A stretch of DNA of 64,000 nt, taken from NCBI RefSeq assembly GCF_001984155.1, contig NZ_MTQO01000054.1:434001-498000 (forward strand), read 5' to 3'. Each line of letters opens with the position of its first letter. The stretch's first letter is position 1. Both the position numbers and the translations under genes were made by a program. The notes beneath the pieces are model-generated. The model saw only the letters and a program-made list of their open reading frames with translations, was not told the DNA's origin and made no database searches. Source of the stretch: Actinosynnema sp. ALI-1.44. Lineage in GTDB: Bacteria; Actinomycetota; Actinomycetes; Mycobacteriales; Pseudonocardiaceae. Of this stretch, positions 37,101 to 47,256 are shown one piece after another.

Positions 37101-38570
37101 ATGCAAGAGCGGAACCCACGCCGCTGGTGGATCTTGGTGGTTCTGGTGCTCAGCACATTGGTGCTGGTCATCGACAACATGGTGCTGACCGTGGCGGTCC
37201 CGCCACTGAGCGAGGACATCGACGCGGGCCCTCAGGACATCCAGTGGATCCTGGATTCCTACATCCTGGTCTTCGCCGGGCTGCTGCTCACCTCGGGCAG
37301 CCTCGGTGACCGGTTCGGCCGCCGGAAGATCATGATCATCGGCCTGGTGCTGTTCGGCGCCTCGTCACTGCTGGCGGCCTTCGCCGCCGACCCGGCCCAG
37401 CTGATCATCGCGCGGACGGTGATGGGCGTCGGTGGTGCGCTGATCATGCCGAGCACGCTGTCCATCCTGATCACGGTCTTCGACGACAAGGAACGCCCCA
37501 AGGCCATGGCCGTGTGGAGCGCCGCCGCGACGGTCGGCTTCGTCGGCGGCCCGGTGCTGGGTGGTGCGCTGATCGCGTGGTTCTGGTGGGGTGCGGTGTT
37601 CCTGATCAACGTGCCGGTCGCCGTGCTGGCCATCATCGCCGCGCTCACCCTGATGCCGGAGTCCAAGGGCCCGTGGCAGAAGCCGGACCCGCTCGGCGCG
37701 CTGCTGTCCGCGGCCGGGATGACCGCCTTCGTCTGGACGATCATCGAGCTGCCCAAGTACTCGGTCACCGACCCGAACGTCGTCGTGCCGTTCGTGATCG
37801 CGGTGGTGAGCTTGACCGCGTTCGTGGTCTGGGAGAAGCGCACCCCGTCACCGATGGTCCCGCTCAAGCTGTTCCGGGCCCGCAACTTCAGCGGTGGCAG
37901 CTTCTCCTTGACGCTGGTGCAGATCGGCAACGGCGGCCTGATGATCGTGGTCACCCAGTACCTGCAGTTCGTGCTCGGCTTCACGCCGACCGAGGCCGGT
38001 CTCGCCTTCCTGCCGATGGCCGCCGGTTCGTTGCTGTTCAACGGTCTCGGCGCCACGCTCGGCCAGAAGCTGGGCAACAGGCTGATGGCGTCCATCGGTC
38101 TCGCCGTGATCGCCGGTTCGTTCTTCTTCCTGTCCACCCTCTCGGCCGGTTCGGGCTTCGTCGGCATCGGTGCGGCACTGTTCGTGCTGGGCGCTGGTGG
38201 CGGCTTGGCGATGCCTGCCGCGATCGCCGCGCTGATGGGCACGGTCCCGCCCGAGCAGGCCGGTGTCGGCTCCGCGCTCAACGACACCATCCAGCAGTTG
38301 GGTGCCGCGCTCGGTGTTGCCGCGCTGGGCAGCATCCTCAGCGGCGCCTTCGCCAAGGAGATGCCCGCCGGGTCACCCACGTCCTTCGGTGACGCCATCG
38401 CCGTTCCCGGCCTCGCCGACACGGCCAAGACCGCCTTCACCGACGCGATGTCCACCACGTTCGTGATCAGCGGGATCGCCGTCCTCGTCGCCTCCGCCCT
38501 CGCCCTGATCGTCATGCGGGACAAGAAGACCGACGAGACGGCCGCCGAGCAGCCGGTCCTCGCCCACTGA
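37101..38570 (+). CDS. MFS multidrug exporter, DHA2 (14-TM) type
   Basis: The 489-residue protein has about 14 hydrophobic segments and DHA2 motifs: LDSYILVFAGLLLTSGSLGDRFGRRKIM (motif A) and RTVMGVGGALIMPSTLSIL (motifs B/C region). It probably exports a toxic compound or antibiotic by proton antiport. ATG 37101 comes before the first helix (RRWWILVVLVLSTLVL). Divergent from tetR, which likely controls it. Confidence 0.9.
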   Translation: MQERNPRRWWILVVLVLSTLVLVIDNMVLTVAVPPLSEDIDAGPQDIQWILDSYILVFAGLLLTSGSLGDRFGRRKIMIIGLVLFGASSLLAAFAADPAQLIIARTVMGVGGALIMPSTLSILITVFDDKERPKAMAVWSAAATVGFVGGPVLGGALIAWFWWGAVFLINVPVAVLAIIAALTLMPESKGPWQKPDPLGALLSAAGMTAFVWTIIELPKYSVTDPNVVVPFVIAVVSLTAFVVWEKRTPSPMVPLKLFRARNFSGGSFSLTLVQIGNGGLMIVVTQYLQFVLGFTPTEAGLAFLPMAAGSLLFNGLGATLGQKLGNRLMASIGLAVIAGSFFFLSTLSAGSGFVGIGAALFVLGAGGGLAMPAAIAALMGTVPPEQAGVGSALNDTIQQLGAALGVAALGSILSGAFAKEMPAGSPTSFGDAIAVPGLADTAKTAFTDAMSTTFVISGIAVLVASALALIVMRDKKTDETAAEQPVLAH

Positions 38571-38597
38571 AGTCCCACCACACGGAGCCTCGAGGGG

Positions 38598-39278
38598 TCA
38601 GTTGAGGTTCATCTTGGCGGCGAAAGCCGATGCGGGAGCGGGGACAGCGTGCAACGCCGCGATGATCCCCGCTTCCCGCGTGAGCAGCGAGTAGACCATC
38701 CGCAGCCGGTGTGCCGCCCGGGTTTCCTCGAGCAGGGCCTGGCGGTCCTCGATCGGCAGCAGGGCGTCGGCGGCCAGCAGGTGCGCCAGGTCGGCCGGGT
38801 CTGTGTCGTCCGCCGGTTCGTCCCAGTCGCCTCGTTCCCACGCTGTGTCGCAGTAACGGCGATACGCCGCCCGCGCCGAGTCGGCCAGCGAGCCGATCCG
38901 CTGGGCCATCGCGGGCGGGGTCTGGCTGTCCGGGATCCAGTCGACCGTGCCGGTCAGGTACGGCGCGCTCGTCGCGTCGAGGTCGAGCAGCCGGAACCGG
39001 CGTTCACCGGTGGTGATGATGTCGTAGCGGCCGTCCGGCAGGCGGGTGGCCTGGCGCAGGACGGCCGAACACCCGACGGCCAGCAGCTGGTCGACCTTGT
39101 CGACTTCCTCGGTGACCGGTGCCTTGATCGCGACCACGCCGAAGCGCTTGTCCGGCACGGTCCCGGTGACCAGGTCGACGGTCAGCTGCCGGTAGCGCGG
39201 CTCGAAGATGTGCAGGGGCAGGTTCGCGCCCGGCAGCAGCACTGTCTGCAGGGGAAACAGCGGAAGCGTCTCGGGCAC
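38598..39278 (-). CDS. Lon N-terminal (substrate-binding) domain protein
   Basis: The 226-residue protein consists of the Lon N-domain alone: LPLFPLQTVLLPGANLPLHIFEPRYRQL, GRYDIITTGERRFRLLD and a helical tail. There is no ATPase or protease domain. GTG 39278 lies 19 bases after the nrtR stop, so the two are probably one transcript. Such free Lon-N proteins are widespread; their role is not settled. Confidence 0.87.
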   Translation of the reverse strand: MPETLPLFPLQTVLLPGANLPLHIFEPRYRQLTVDLVTGTVPDKRFGVVAIKAPVTEEVDKVDQLLAVGCSAVLRQATRLPDGRYDIITTGERRFRLLDLDATSAPYLTGTVDWIPDSQTPPAMAQRIGSLADSARAAYRRYCDTAWERGDWDEPADDTDPADLAHLLAADALLPIEDRQALLEETRAAHRLRMVYSLLTREAGIIAALHAVPAPASAFAAKMNLN

Positions 39279-39297
39279 ACCAATCAAAGTACGGGCA

Positions 39298-40002
39298 TCA
39301 CCGGGTTTTCGCAGCGGGCGGGCGCAGAACAGCGAACTCGTCGGTGACCTGCATGCCACGCACAGTGAAGTGGAACAGGGCGGCGGGCCGCCCGCCCGCC
39401 CGGCCCGGCTTCGTCGTTTCCCCAGTTGGTTCCAGCAGTCCACGCCTGGACAGCACCCGTTGCAGGTTCGTCGACGACACGGTGTACCCGAGGGCGGCCG
39501 AGTAGATCTCCCGCAGTTCGGACATGGTGAACGCGGGCGGGGCCAGTGCGAAGCCGATGTTGGTGTACGACAGCTTCGAGCGCAGCCGGTGCTGGGCCCG
39601 CCGCACGATCGCCTCGTGGTCGAAAGCCGTCGTGGGCAAGGCGTCGACCGGGTGCCAGCGGGTGTCCGGCGGCACCTCGGGGTCGTTGTCGGACGGCACG
39701 AGCCCGAGGAACGCCGACGCGACCAAACGAGGTCCCGGCACTCGGTCGGGCGCGCTGAACACGGCAAGCTGCTCGACGTGTGCGAGTTGTCTCACATCGA
39801 CTTTTTCCTTCAGCTGGCGGCGGATCGAGTGCTCGACGTCCTCGTCGAGGCGCAGCCTGCCACCAGGCAGTGACCAGCGGTGCACATCGGGTTCCCTGGC
39901 CCTTTCCCACAGCAGGACCTGGAGTGATTCGTCTCTCACTTGGAGGACCGCGGCCAAAACCTCATGGCCGAGCAGGGGTGGCTCGGTGGTAGCATCAGGC
40001 AT
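39298..40002 (-). CDS. nrtR: NrtR-type Nudix/winged-helix regulator of NAD synthesis
   Basis: The 234-residue protein has an N-terminal Nudix-fold domain (VLLWERAREPDVHRWSLPGGRLRLDEDVEHSIRRQLKEKV), in which the Nudix box GX5EX7REUXEEXGU is degraded. A C-terminal winged helix follows (about 150-220, FTMSELREIYSAALGYTVSSTNLQRVLSRRGLL). This is the NrtR plan: ADP-ribose or NAD sensor plus DNA binding. It is divergent from nadABC with a palindrome touching its ATG. The same gene order is found in mycobacteria. Confidence 0.85.
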   Translation of the reverse strand: MPDATTEPPLLGHEVLAAVLQVRDESLQVLLWERAREPDVHRWSLPGGRLRLDEDVEHSIRRQLKEKVDVRQLAHVEQLAVFSAPDRVPGPRLVASAFLGLVPSDNDPEVPPDTRWHPVDALPTTAFDHEAIVRRAQHRLRSKLSYTNIGFALAPPAFTMSELREIYSAALGYTVSSTNLQRVLSRRGLLEPTGETTKPGRAGGRPAALFHFTVRGMQVTDEFAVLRPPAAKTR

Positions 40003-40025
40003 GTTTTCGCTCCTTAGGCGAAAAC
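40003..40025. promoter_or_regulatory. Candidate NrtR operator
   Basis: GTTTTCGC-N7-GCGAAAAC, perfect 8-base arms, abuts the nrtR ATG (40000-40002). On the minus strand its loop is CTAAGGA, which holds the nrtR ribosome site AAGGAG, so bound regulator would block nrtR expression directly. nadA starts 34 bases to the right. Confidence 0.75.
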
Positions 40026-40059
40026 CTCGGGGGTGAGAACCCGGAGCTAGGAGGACCTG

Positions 40060-41054
<995 letters not shown>

Positions 41055-41058
<4 letters not shown>

Positions 41059-42677
41059 GCCCCCGCTGGGAGGCTCGCGCCGACGTCATCGTGGTCGGGA
41101 CCGGCGTCGCGGGGCTGACCGCCGCGCTGGAGGCCCGTGAGCTCGGTCTGCGCGTCCTGGTCATCACCAAGGCGGCGGCCAGTGCGGGCAACACGCGCTG
41201 GGCGCAGGGTGGCGTCGCCGTGGTCCTGCCGGACGAGCACGACGAAGGCGACTCGGTCACCGCGCACATCGAGGACACACTGGTGGCGGGCGGTGGCCTC
41301 TGCGCGGACGACGCAGTCGCCGCGATCCTGGCGGACGGCGCGGACGCCGTGACGCGGCTGCGCGAGCTCGGTGCGGTCTTCGACCCCGGTGCGGACGGCA
41401 ACCTGGCCCGGACCAGGGAAGGCGGGCACAGCGCGTTCCGCGTGGTGCACGCGGGCGGGGACGCGACAGGTGCGGAAATCGAGCGCGCACTGCTGTCGGC
41501 GGCGCAGGACGGCCGGGTTCCGTTGCTGGAGAACCACATCGCGGTCGACGCGGTCCGGACCGCGACCGGCGCGGTCGTCGGTCTGGTCGTGCTGGACCAG
41601 AACGGCGTGCCCGGGGTGGTGAGCGCCCCCGCGGTGCTGCTGGCCACCGGCGGGCTGGGGCAGCTGTACCAGGCCACGTCGAACCCCGAGGTGGCGACGG
41701 CCGACGGCCTGGCGTTGGCCCTGCGGGCAGGCGCTCCCGTCGCGGACGTGGAGTTCGTGCAGTTCCACCCGACCGTGCTCTACACGGGCCCGGGTGCACG
41801 CGGCCGGTGCCCGCTGGTGACCGAGGCCGTGCGCGGGGAAGGCGCGGTGCTGGTCGACGCGCTGGGCGAGCGTGTGATGAAAGGCGTGCACCCCCGGGAG
41901 GACCTCGCGCCGCGTGACGTCGTCGCCGCGGCGATCACGCGCCGGATGGCGACGGAACCCGGCGGGGTGGGCGACCACGTCTACCTCGACGCCACGCACC
42001 TGGACACCGAGCTGTTCCGGCGGCGGTTCCCCACTGTGCTGGCGGCGTGCCAGTCGATCGGCGTGGACCCGTCGGCCGACCCGATCCCCGTGTCGCCCGC
42101 CGCCCACTTCGCGTGCGGCGGTGTCGCGTCCACTGTGGATGGCCGGACCGGTGTGATCGGGCTCTACGCCGTCGGCGAGGTCGCCAGGACCGGCCTGCAC
42201 GGCGCGAACCGGCTGGCGTCCAACAGCTTGCTCGAAGGTCTCGTGGTCGGTGCCCGCGCGGCGCGGGCGATCGCGGCGGACATCGCGGCGTGCCTGCTGG
42301 CCGACCCGCGTGCCGCCGTGCGGGCGCCGCTGCCGACGGCCCCGGTCGCCGACCGGGACGTGTTGCAGCGCGTGATGAGCAGGTACGCGGGGATCGGCAG
42401 GGACGCCGAAGGTCTCGCGGTCGTCGGCTCGGTGCTCGACGTGTCCGCTGTGGACACGGTGCTCAAGACGAAACAGCGCGTCGAGGACGCGGCGCTGACG
42501 TTGGTCGCGCGGGCCCTGATCGCGGCCGCGTCGGCGCGCACCGAAAGCCGCGGCTGCCACGTGCGGACCGACTTCCCCGACAGCGATCCCGCGTGGCAGC
42601 ACAGCCTCGCGGTCCGGCTCAACCCCTCCGGCCAGCCCGTGCTGGCCGCCCCGACTTCGCTGAGGAGCGCGGCGTGA
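41055..42677 (+). CDS. nadB: L-aspartate oxidase
   Basis: NadB oxidises aspartate to iminoaspartate with FAD. The 540-residue protein has the FAD dinucleotide motif [38 protein letters not shown] and [27 protein letters not shown] 41055 overlaps nadA by 4 bases. Confidence 0.96.
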
Positions 42678-43549
42678 ACGAACAGGAGACGGCCGAGACG
42701 CTGGCCGTGGTGGACCGGGCGCTCGCCGAGGACCTGCGCTACGGCCCGGACGTGACCACCGAGTCCACGGTGCCTGCCGACGCGGTCGGCACGGCGGCGA
42801 TCACTCCGCGTCAACCCGGTGTGCTCGCGGGGATCGAGGTCGCGTTGACCGTTTTCCACCGCCGCCTGTCCGATCTCGAGATCCTGACGGCTGTCCAGGA
42901 CGGCGCACGGCTGGTGCCGGGCGAGCCCGTCCTGGCCGTCCGCGGCTCGTTGCGTGGCCTGCTCACGGCCGAGCGCACGGCGTTGAACCTGGTTTCGCAC
43001 CTGTCCGGGGTGGCGACGCTCACGCGCGCCTGGGTGGACGCGATCGACGGCACCGGCTGCGTGATCCGTGACACCCGCAAGACAACGCCGGGCATGCGGT
43101 TGCTGGAGAAGCACGCCGTGCGCATGGGCGGCGGGCGGAACCACCGCCTCGGTCTCGGTGACGCCGTGCTGATCAAGGACAACCACGTGCTGGCGGCCGG
43201 GTCGATCACGGCCGCGTTCACCGCCGCTCGCGCCCACGCGCCGAACCTGCCGTGCGAGGTGGAGGTGGACACGCTCGACCAGCTCGACGAGGCACTGGGG
43301 CTCGCCGTCGAACTGGTCCTGCTGGACAACTTCACGCCAGATCAGTGCGCCGAGGCCGTCCGGCGGGCCGCGGCGGCGGGTGGCCGGACCGAACTGGAGG
43401 CGTCCGGCGGGCTGACGCTGGACGTCGCGCGGGCGTACGCCGAGACAGGTGTGCACTACCTGGCCGTGGGCGGCCTGACGCACTCCGCGCCGATCGTCGA
43501 CATCGGGATGGATCTCGCTCCGGTGGAAAGCGCGGCGGCGATTTCATAG
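42674..43549 (+). CDS. nadC: Nicotinate-nucleotide pyrophosphorylase (QPRTase)
   Basis: NadC joins quinolinate and PRPP, releasing CO2. The 291-residue protein has the family motifs RDTRKTTPGMRLLEKHAVRMGGGRNHR, DAVLIKDNH, EVEVDTLDQL, LEASGGL and AVGGLTHSAP. GTG 42674 overlaps nadB by 4 bases. It closes the nadABC operon. Confidence 0.96.
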   Translation: MNEQETAETLAVVDRALAEDLRYGPDVTTESTVPADAVGTAAITPRQPGVLAGIEVALTVFHRRLSDLEILTAVQDGARLVPGEPVLAVRGSLRGLLTAERTALNLVSHLSGVATLTRAWVDAIDGTGCVIRDTRKTTPGMRLLEKHAVRMGGGRNHRLGLGDAVLIKDNHVLAAGSITAAFTAARAHAPNLPCEVEVDTLDQLDEALGLAVELVLLDNFTPDQCAEAVRRAAAAGGRTELEASGGLTLDVARAYAETGVHYLAVGGLTHSAPIVDIGMDLAPVESAAAIS

Positions 43550-43568
43550 GGGCGCTAGGGTGCGCAGT

Positions 43569-45173
43569 GTGCCCCGTCGTCGAATCCTGCTGAGCTCTGG
43601 CGCGCTCTGTACCGTCCTCGGGCTGGTCGGTTGCACGGCAGCGCCGACGCCGACCGCCTCCGGCAGCACGGACAGCACCGCGCTTGTGCTCGCGGTGCCG
43701 TCCGAACCGGCCAACGTGCACCCGTTGGCCGGGTACGGCCAGAACGGCGCGGCGCAGGTGTACGACGGCCTGCTGGAGCACCAGGCGGACGCGGGCCTGC
43801 GCACGGCGTTGGCCGCCGAGATGCCGACGCCGTCGCCCGACGGCAAGTCGTGGACCGTGAAACTCCGTAGTGACGTGCGGTTTCACGACGGCAGCGCGTT
43901 CGACGGCAAAGACGTTGTCGCCACATACCGGGCGTTACTGGATCCGGCGTACGACTCGCCATTGCGTGACCGCTACAGCATGATCACCGCGATCACGGAC
44001 GTCACACCGCCGCCCGCGACGACCACGACAACCGTGCCGCCGTCGTCGTCCAGCCGTGCCGCGCCGCCGCCGCGGAAGGTGCCGGTCGGCAGCACCGTGC
44101 GGTTCGACCTCTCCCAGCCGTACGCACCGTTCCTCGACTTGCTCGTACTGGGGATCGTGCCCAGTGAGACGCTGGCGGAGCCGGGCTCGGCGACCGGCTT
44201 GAAAACCGTCGGCACAGGGCCCTACCAGGTGGAGAACTGGCAACGCGGCACCAGCTTGACGTTGCGCGCCAACACCTCCTACTTCGGCGGCGCGCCCACG
44301 GTCTCCAAGGTGACGGTCGAGTTCGTGCCCGACGACGACGCCAGGGTGAAGCGGATCAGGGACGGCAAGCTGGACAGTGCCGCGTTACCGCCCGCGCAGG
44401 CGAAATCGTTCGAGCAGTCCGATGTGTTCGCTGTCCTGCGTCAGCGCAGCGCCGCCGTGCGCGCGGTCCAGATGCCGGTGGGTAACGCCGTGACAGCCGA
44501 CGCACACATCCGGCTGGCGCTGAACTACGCGGTGAACCGTCGCTCGATGATCGACGGTCCGCTTGCGGGACACGGCACCGAAGCGTTCACGCCACTGTCG
44601 CCTGTGTTGGCGGAGTTCCATGAGCCGACGGCGAAGTTCTCCCATGACGTGCCGACGGCCAAGTCGTTGCTTGACTCGGGTGGTTGGGTCACCGGTTCGA
44701 ACGGCATTCGCACCAAGAACGGTGTTGCGGCACAGTTCGTGCTCAGTTACCCCGCAGGTGACACGGTTGCCCGTGACCTCGCGACGGCGTTCGCCGCCGA
44801 CGCGGACGCGGTGGGTGTGAAGGTCCAGACACGCGTGGGCGCCCCGTCGGCTGGAGACGCGGCGGTGATCGGCACGGGTGACCCGTTCGACCCCGACCTG
44901 GCCCTGTACCCGTTGATGCGCTCCGGCGACGAAAGGATCACCGCGTCGCTGAACGCCGCACGGGTCATGGCCGACCCGGCCCAGCGCGTCGCCGAGTACC
45001 GCAAGCTCCAGCGCACGTACATCGAGGCGCCGAGCATGATCGTGCTCGTCGGCCTTGAGCACACGTACGTCCTGCGCCGCAACTGGACCGGTTACCAGGC
45101 CGTGGTCGACGCCGACAGCCAGGACCCGACGTGGGGCGCTTGGTGGAACCTGTCGCGCTGGCAGCCAAGGTAG
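43569..45173 (+). CDS. Peptide/nickel-type ABC transporter binding lipoprotein (SBP family 5)
   Basis: The protein is about 534 residues. A signal peptide starts PRRRILLSSGALCTVLGLVGC with the lipobox Cys at about 21. The family 5 fold follows (PSEPANVHPLAGY, GKSWTVKLRSDVRFHDGSAFDGKDVVATYRALLD). An odd low-complexity insert rich in Pro, Thr and Ser (PPPATTTTTVPPSSSSRAAPPP) lies at about residues 145-166. GTG 43569 is preferred over 43560 because TAGGGT (43556-43561) lies 7 bases upstream, fitting leaderless expression. No permease or ATPase genes adjoin it. Confidence 0.87.
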   Translation: MPRRRILLSSGALCTVLGLVGCTAAPTPTASGSTDSTALVLAVPSEPANVHPLAGYGQNGAAQVYDGLLEHQADAGLRTALAAEMPTPSPDGKSWTVKLRSDVRFHDGSAFDGKDVVATYRALLDPAYDSPLRDRYSMITAITDVTPPPATTTTTVPPSSSSRAAPPPRKVPVGSTVRFDLSQPYAPFLDLLVLGIVPSETLAEPGSATGLKTVGTGPYQVENWQRGTSLTLRANTSYFGGAPTVSKVTVEFVPDDDARVKRIRDGKLDSAALPPAQAKSFEQSDVFAVLRQRSAAVRAVQMPVGNAVTADAHIRLALNYAVNRRSMIDGPLAGHGTEAFTPLSPVLAEFHEPTAKFSHDVPTAKSLLDSGGWVTGSNGIRTKNGVAAQFVLSYPAGDTVARDLATAFAADADAVGVKVQTRVGAPSAGDAAVIGTGDPFDPDLALYPLMRSGDERITASLNAARVMADPAQRVAEYRKLQRTYIEAPSMIVLVGLEHTYVLRRNWTGYQAVVDADSQDPTWGAWWNLSRWQPR

Positions 45174-45183
45174 CTTGCAGTAT

Positions 45184-46335
45184 GTGATCGACCTAGACTC
45201 GGTGCGCGCGGACACCCCTGGCTGCCATGACCTGATCTTCCTCGACAACGCTGGCTCGTCGCTGCCGCCAAGGCAAGTGCTCGACGAGGTCCAGGCGCAC
45301 TTACGGCGTGAGGCCGAAGTGGGCGGCTACCGAGCAGCCGCTGAACGCGCGGACGACCTGGAAGAAGGCTACTCCGTGCTCGCGGAGTTCCTCGGCTGCG
45401 AGCCGCACGAGGTGGCGTTCACCGACAGCGCGACACGGTCATGGCTGGCGGCTGTCGACGCGATGGCCCTCTCGCCAGGAGACCGGGTCCTGGTCACCGA
45501 GGTCGAATACCACAGCAACGCGCTGGGCCTGCTGAACCTGGGGATCAAGCCCGAGCCGATCCCGTCGGACCCGTCGGGCCTGGTGGACGTGGACGCGTTG
45601 CGGGGGATGCTGGATTCCCGTGTCCGGCTCGTGTCGCTGGTGCACGTGCCGACCAACGGCGGCCTGGTGAACCCGGTGGAGCCCGTGGTGGAGGCCGCGC
45701 ACTCGGTGGGCGCACTGGTTCTGCTGGACGCGTGCCAGTCGATCGGGCAGTTGCCCGTCGACACGGCCGCGCTGGGGGTGGACGTCGTCTCCGGGACCGG
45801 TCGCAAGTGGCTGCGCGGCCCGCGCGGCACAGGTGTGCTCGTGGTCCGTGACCAGTCCGGGCTGCGGCCACGCCTGATCGACGGCAAGGCGGCCGTGTGG
45901 GAGCGGTCCGGCGGCTTCACCGTCGCCCCGGGAGCGCGGGCGTTCGAGTTGTGGGAGTACGGGGTGGCGGAGCGGCTGGGCTTGATCGCGGCCGCCAAAT
46001 ACGCCCTGCGCCTGGGGATTTCCGAGATCGCCTCGGCCGTGGCGGAGAACGCTTCCCTGGCCAGGTCGCTGCTGGCCGAGATCCCCGGCGTGACCGTGCA
46101 CGACCTCGGCAAGGACAAGAGCGGGATCGTGAGCTTCACCCAGGCTGGCCGGTCCGTCGAGGAGGTTCGAGATCGGTTGTGGGACAAGGGAATCGCGGTG
46201 TCGTGCTCGTACTCGTCGTCCACTCGGTACGACATGACCCGCCGGGGGATCGACGCGGTGGTCAGGGCGTCGCCGCACTACTTCGTGTCGCCGGAGCAGA
46301 TCTCCTCGTTCGCCACGGCGTTGACGGACGCGTAA
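45184..46335 (+). CDS. Class V aminotransferase family PLP enzyme
   Basis: The 383-residue protein has class V motifs: IFLDNAGSSLPPRQVLDEV, FTDSATRSWLAAVDAM, LLDACQSIGQLPVD and GTGRKWLRGPRGTGVLVVR with the PLP lysine. It resembles isopenicillin-N-epimerase/cysteine-desulfurase relatives; the substrate is unknown. GTG 45184 follows TAGCTT (45171-45176) by 7 bases with no Shine-Dalgarno sequence. It is the second class V enzyme in the window, but without a riboswitch. Confidence 0.85.
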   Translation: MIDLDSVRADTPGCHDLIFLDNAGSSLPPRQVLDEVQAHLRREAEVGGYRAAAERADDLEEGYSVLAEFLGCEPHEVAFTDSATRSWLAAVDAMALSPGDRVLVTEVEYHSNALGLLNLGIKPEPIPSDPSGLVDVDALRGMLDSRVRLVSLVHVPTNGGLVNPVEPVVEAAHSVGALVLLDACQSIGQLPVDTAALGVDVVSGTGRKWLRGPRGTGVLVVRDQSGLRPRLIDGKAAVWERSGGFTVAPGARAFELWEYGVAERLGLIAAAKYALRLGISEIASAVAENASLARSLLAEIPGVTVHDLGKDKSGIVSFTQAGRSVEEVRDRLWDKGIAVSCSYSSSTRYDMTRRGIDAVVRASPHYFVSPEQISSFATALTDA

Positions 46336-46356
46336 CTCATCGGTTACGCTTTCCCT

Positions 46357-46731
46357 GTGGTTGACCTCGTCGCTGGTGCGATAGCGGACCCGGTGCGCAG
46401 GCAGATCCTGGAGATGTTGCGCACCGGGCCGCTTCCGGCCGGGGTGATCGCGGACAGCTTCGCGATCACTCGCCCCGCGATCAGCCGTCACCTGCGCGTG
46501 CTGCGAGAAAGCGGCCTGGTGCGTGACGAAACCGTTGGTAGGCAACGGGTGTACGCGCTCGAGCCAGCCGCCCTCGACGAGCTGAAGGCATGGTTGGCCG
46601 AGCTGACCGCGCCCGCGGCCGAGTGGGAGCACCGCCTTGACGCGCTGGAAACCGAGGTCTACCGAACCCGACGCGAACGGAGAGCGGACCGTGAAACCAA
46701 TCCCGACCGGAAAACTGGTTCCGACGGATAA
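46357..46731 (+). CDS. ArsR family regulator
   Basis: The 124-residue protein has an ArsR winged helix: AGAIADPVRRQILEMLRTGPLPAGVIADSFAITRPAISRHLRVLRESGLV. There is no ArsR Cys metal motif, so it belongs to the type paired with SRPBCC/AHSA1 partners. TACGCT (46345-46350) lies 6 bases before GTG, so it is probably leaderless. Its 3' end overlaps the SRPBCC gene by 41 bases. Confidence 0.88.
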   Translation: MVDLVAGAIADPVRRQILEMLRTGPLPAGVIADSFAITRPAISRHLRVLRESGLVRDETVGRQRVYALEPAALDELKAWLAELTAPAAEWEHRLDALETEVYRTRRERRADRETNPDRKTGSDG

Positions 46732-47206
46732 GGGCTACGACCTGGTGCTGACGAGAACACTGCGGGCACCCATCGACGACGTGTGGGCCAGTATCACGGA
46801 ATCGCCGCGAACCAGCCGCTGGTTCGGCCCGTGGGAAGGACCGGGCGGAACCGGCAGCACGGCCAAAGTCCAGATGCTGCACGAAGAAGGCCAGCCGTGG
46901 ATGGACATCCACATCGACGCCTGCGAAGCCCCGACCAGGCTGGCCATCTCGACGGAACCGGACGAGCACGGCTCGTGGCACATGGAAGCCCGACTGTCAC
47001 ACGCCGCCGGGGTCACCGAGCTCAACCTGATCCAGCACGTCGAACGCACCGACCTCGTGGGCAGCACGGGACCGGGCTGGGAGTACTACTTGGACATGCT
47101 GATCGCCTCACGCGAGGGCGCCCCGTTCCCGGAGTTCACCGACTACTACCCGTCGCAGCAGAAGTACTACGACGACCTGGTCGCGGCCGCCGTCGACGGG
47201 AAGTAA
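46691..47206 (+). CDS. SRPBCC (AHSA1-like) domain protein
   Basis: The 171-residue protein has the AHSA1 fold markers: LVLTRTLRAPIDDVWASITESPRTSRWFGPWEG, then a beta grip and the end helix GWEYYLDMLIAS. These proteins bind hydrophobic ligands. GTG 46691 follows GGAGAG and lies inside the arsR gene. ArsR-SRPBCC pairs are common, and the regulator probably controls both genes. Confidence 0.87.
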   Translation: MKPIPTGKLVPTDKGYDLVLTRTLRAPIDDVWASITESPRTSRWFGPWEGPGGTGSTAKVQMLHEEGQPWMDIHIDACEAPTRLAISTEPDEHGSWHMEARLSHAAGVTELNLIQHVERTDLVGSTGPGWEYYLDMLIASREGAPFPEFTDYYPSQQKYYDDLVAAAVDGK

Positions 47207-47256
47207 CGACAAAAACAACGCGCGAGCAGGCGGGGTTGTCTGGCACTGTCGATGCG

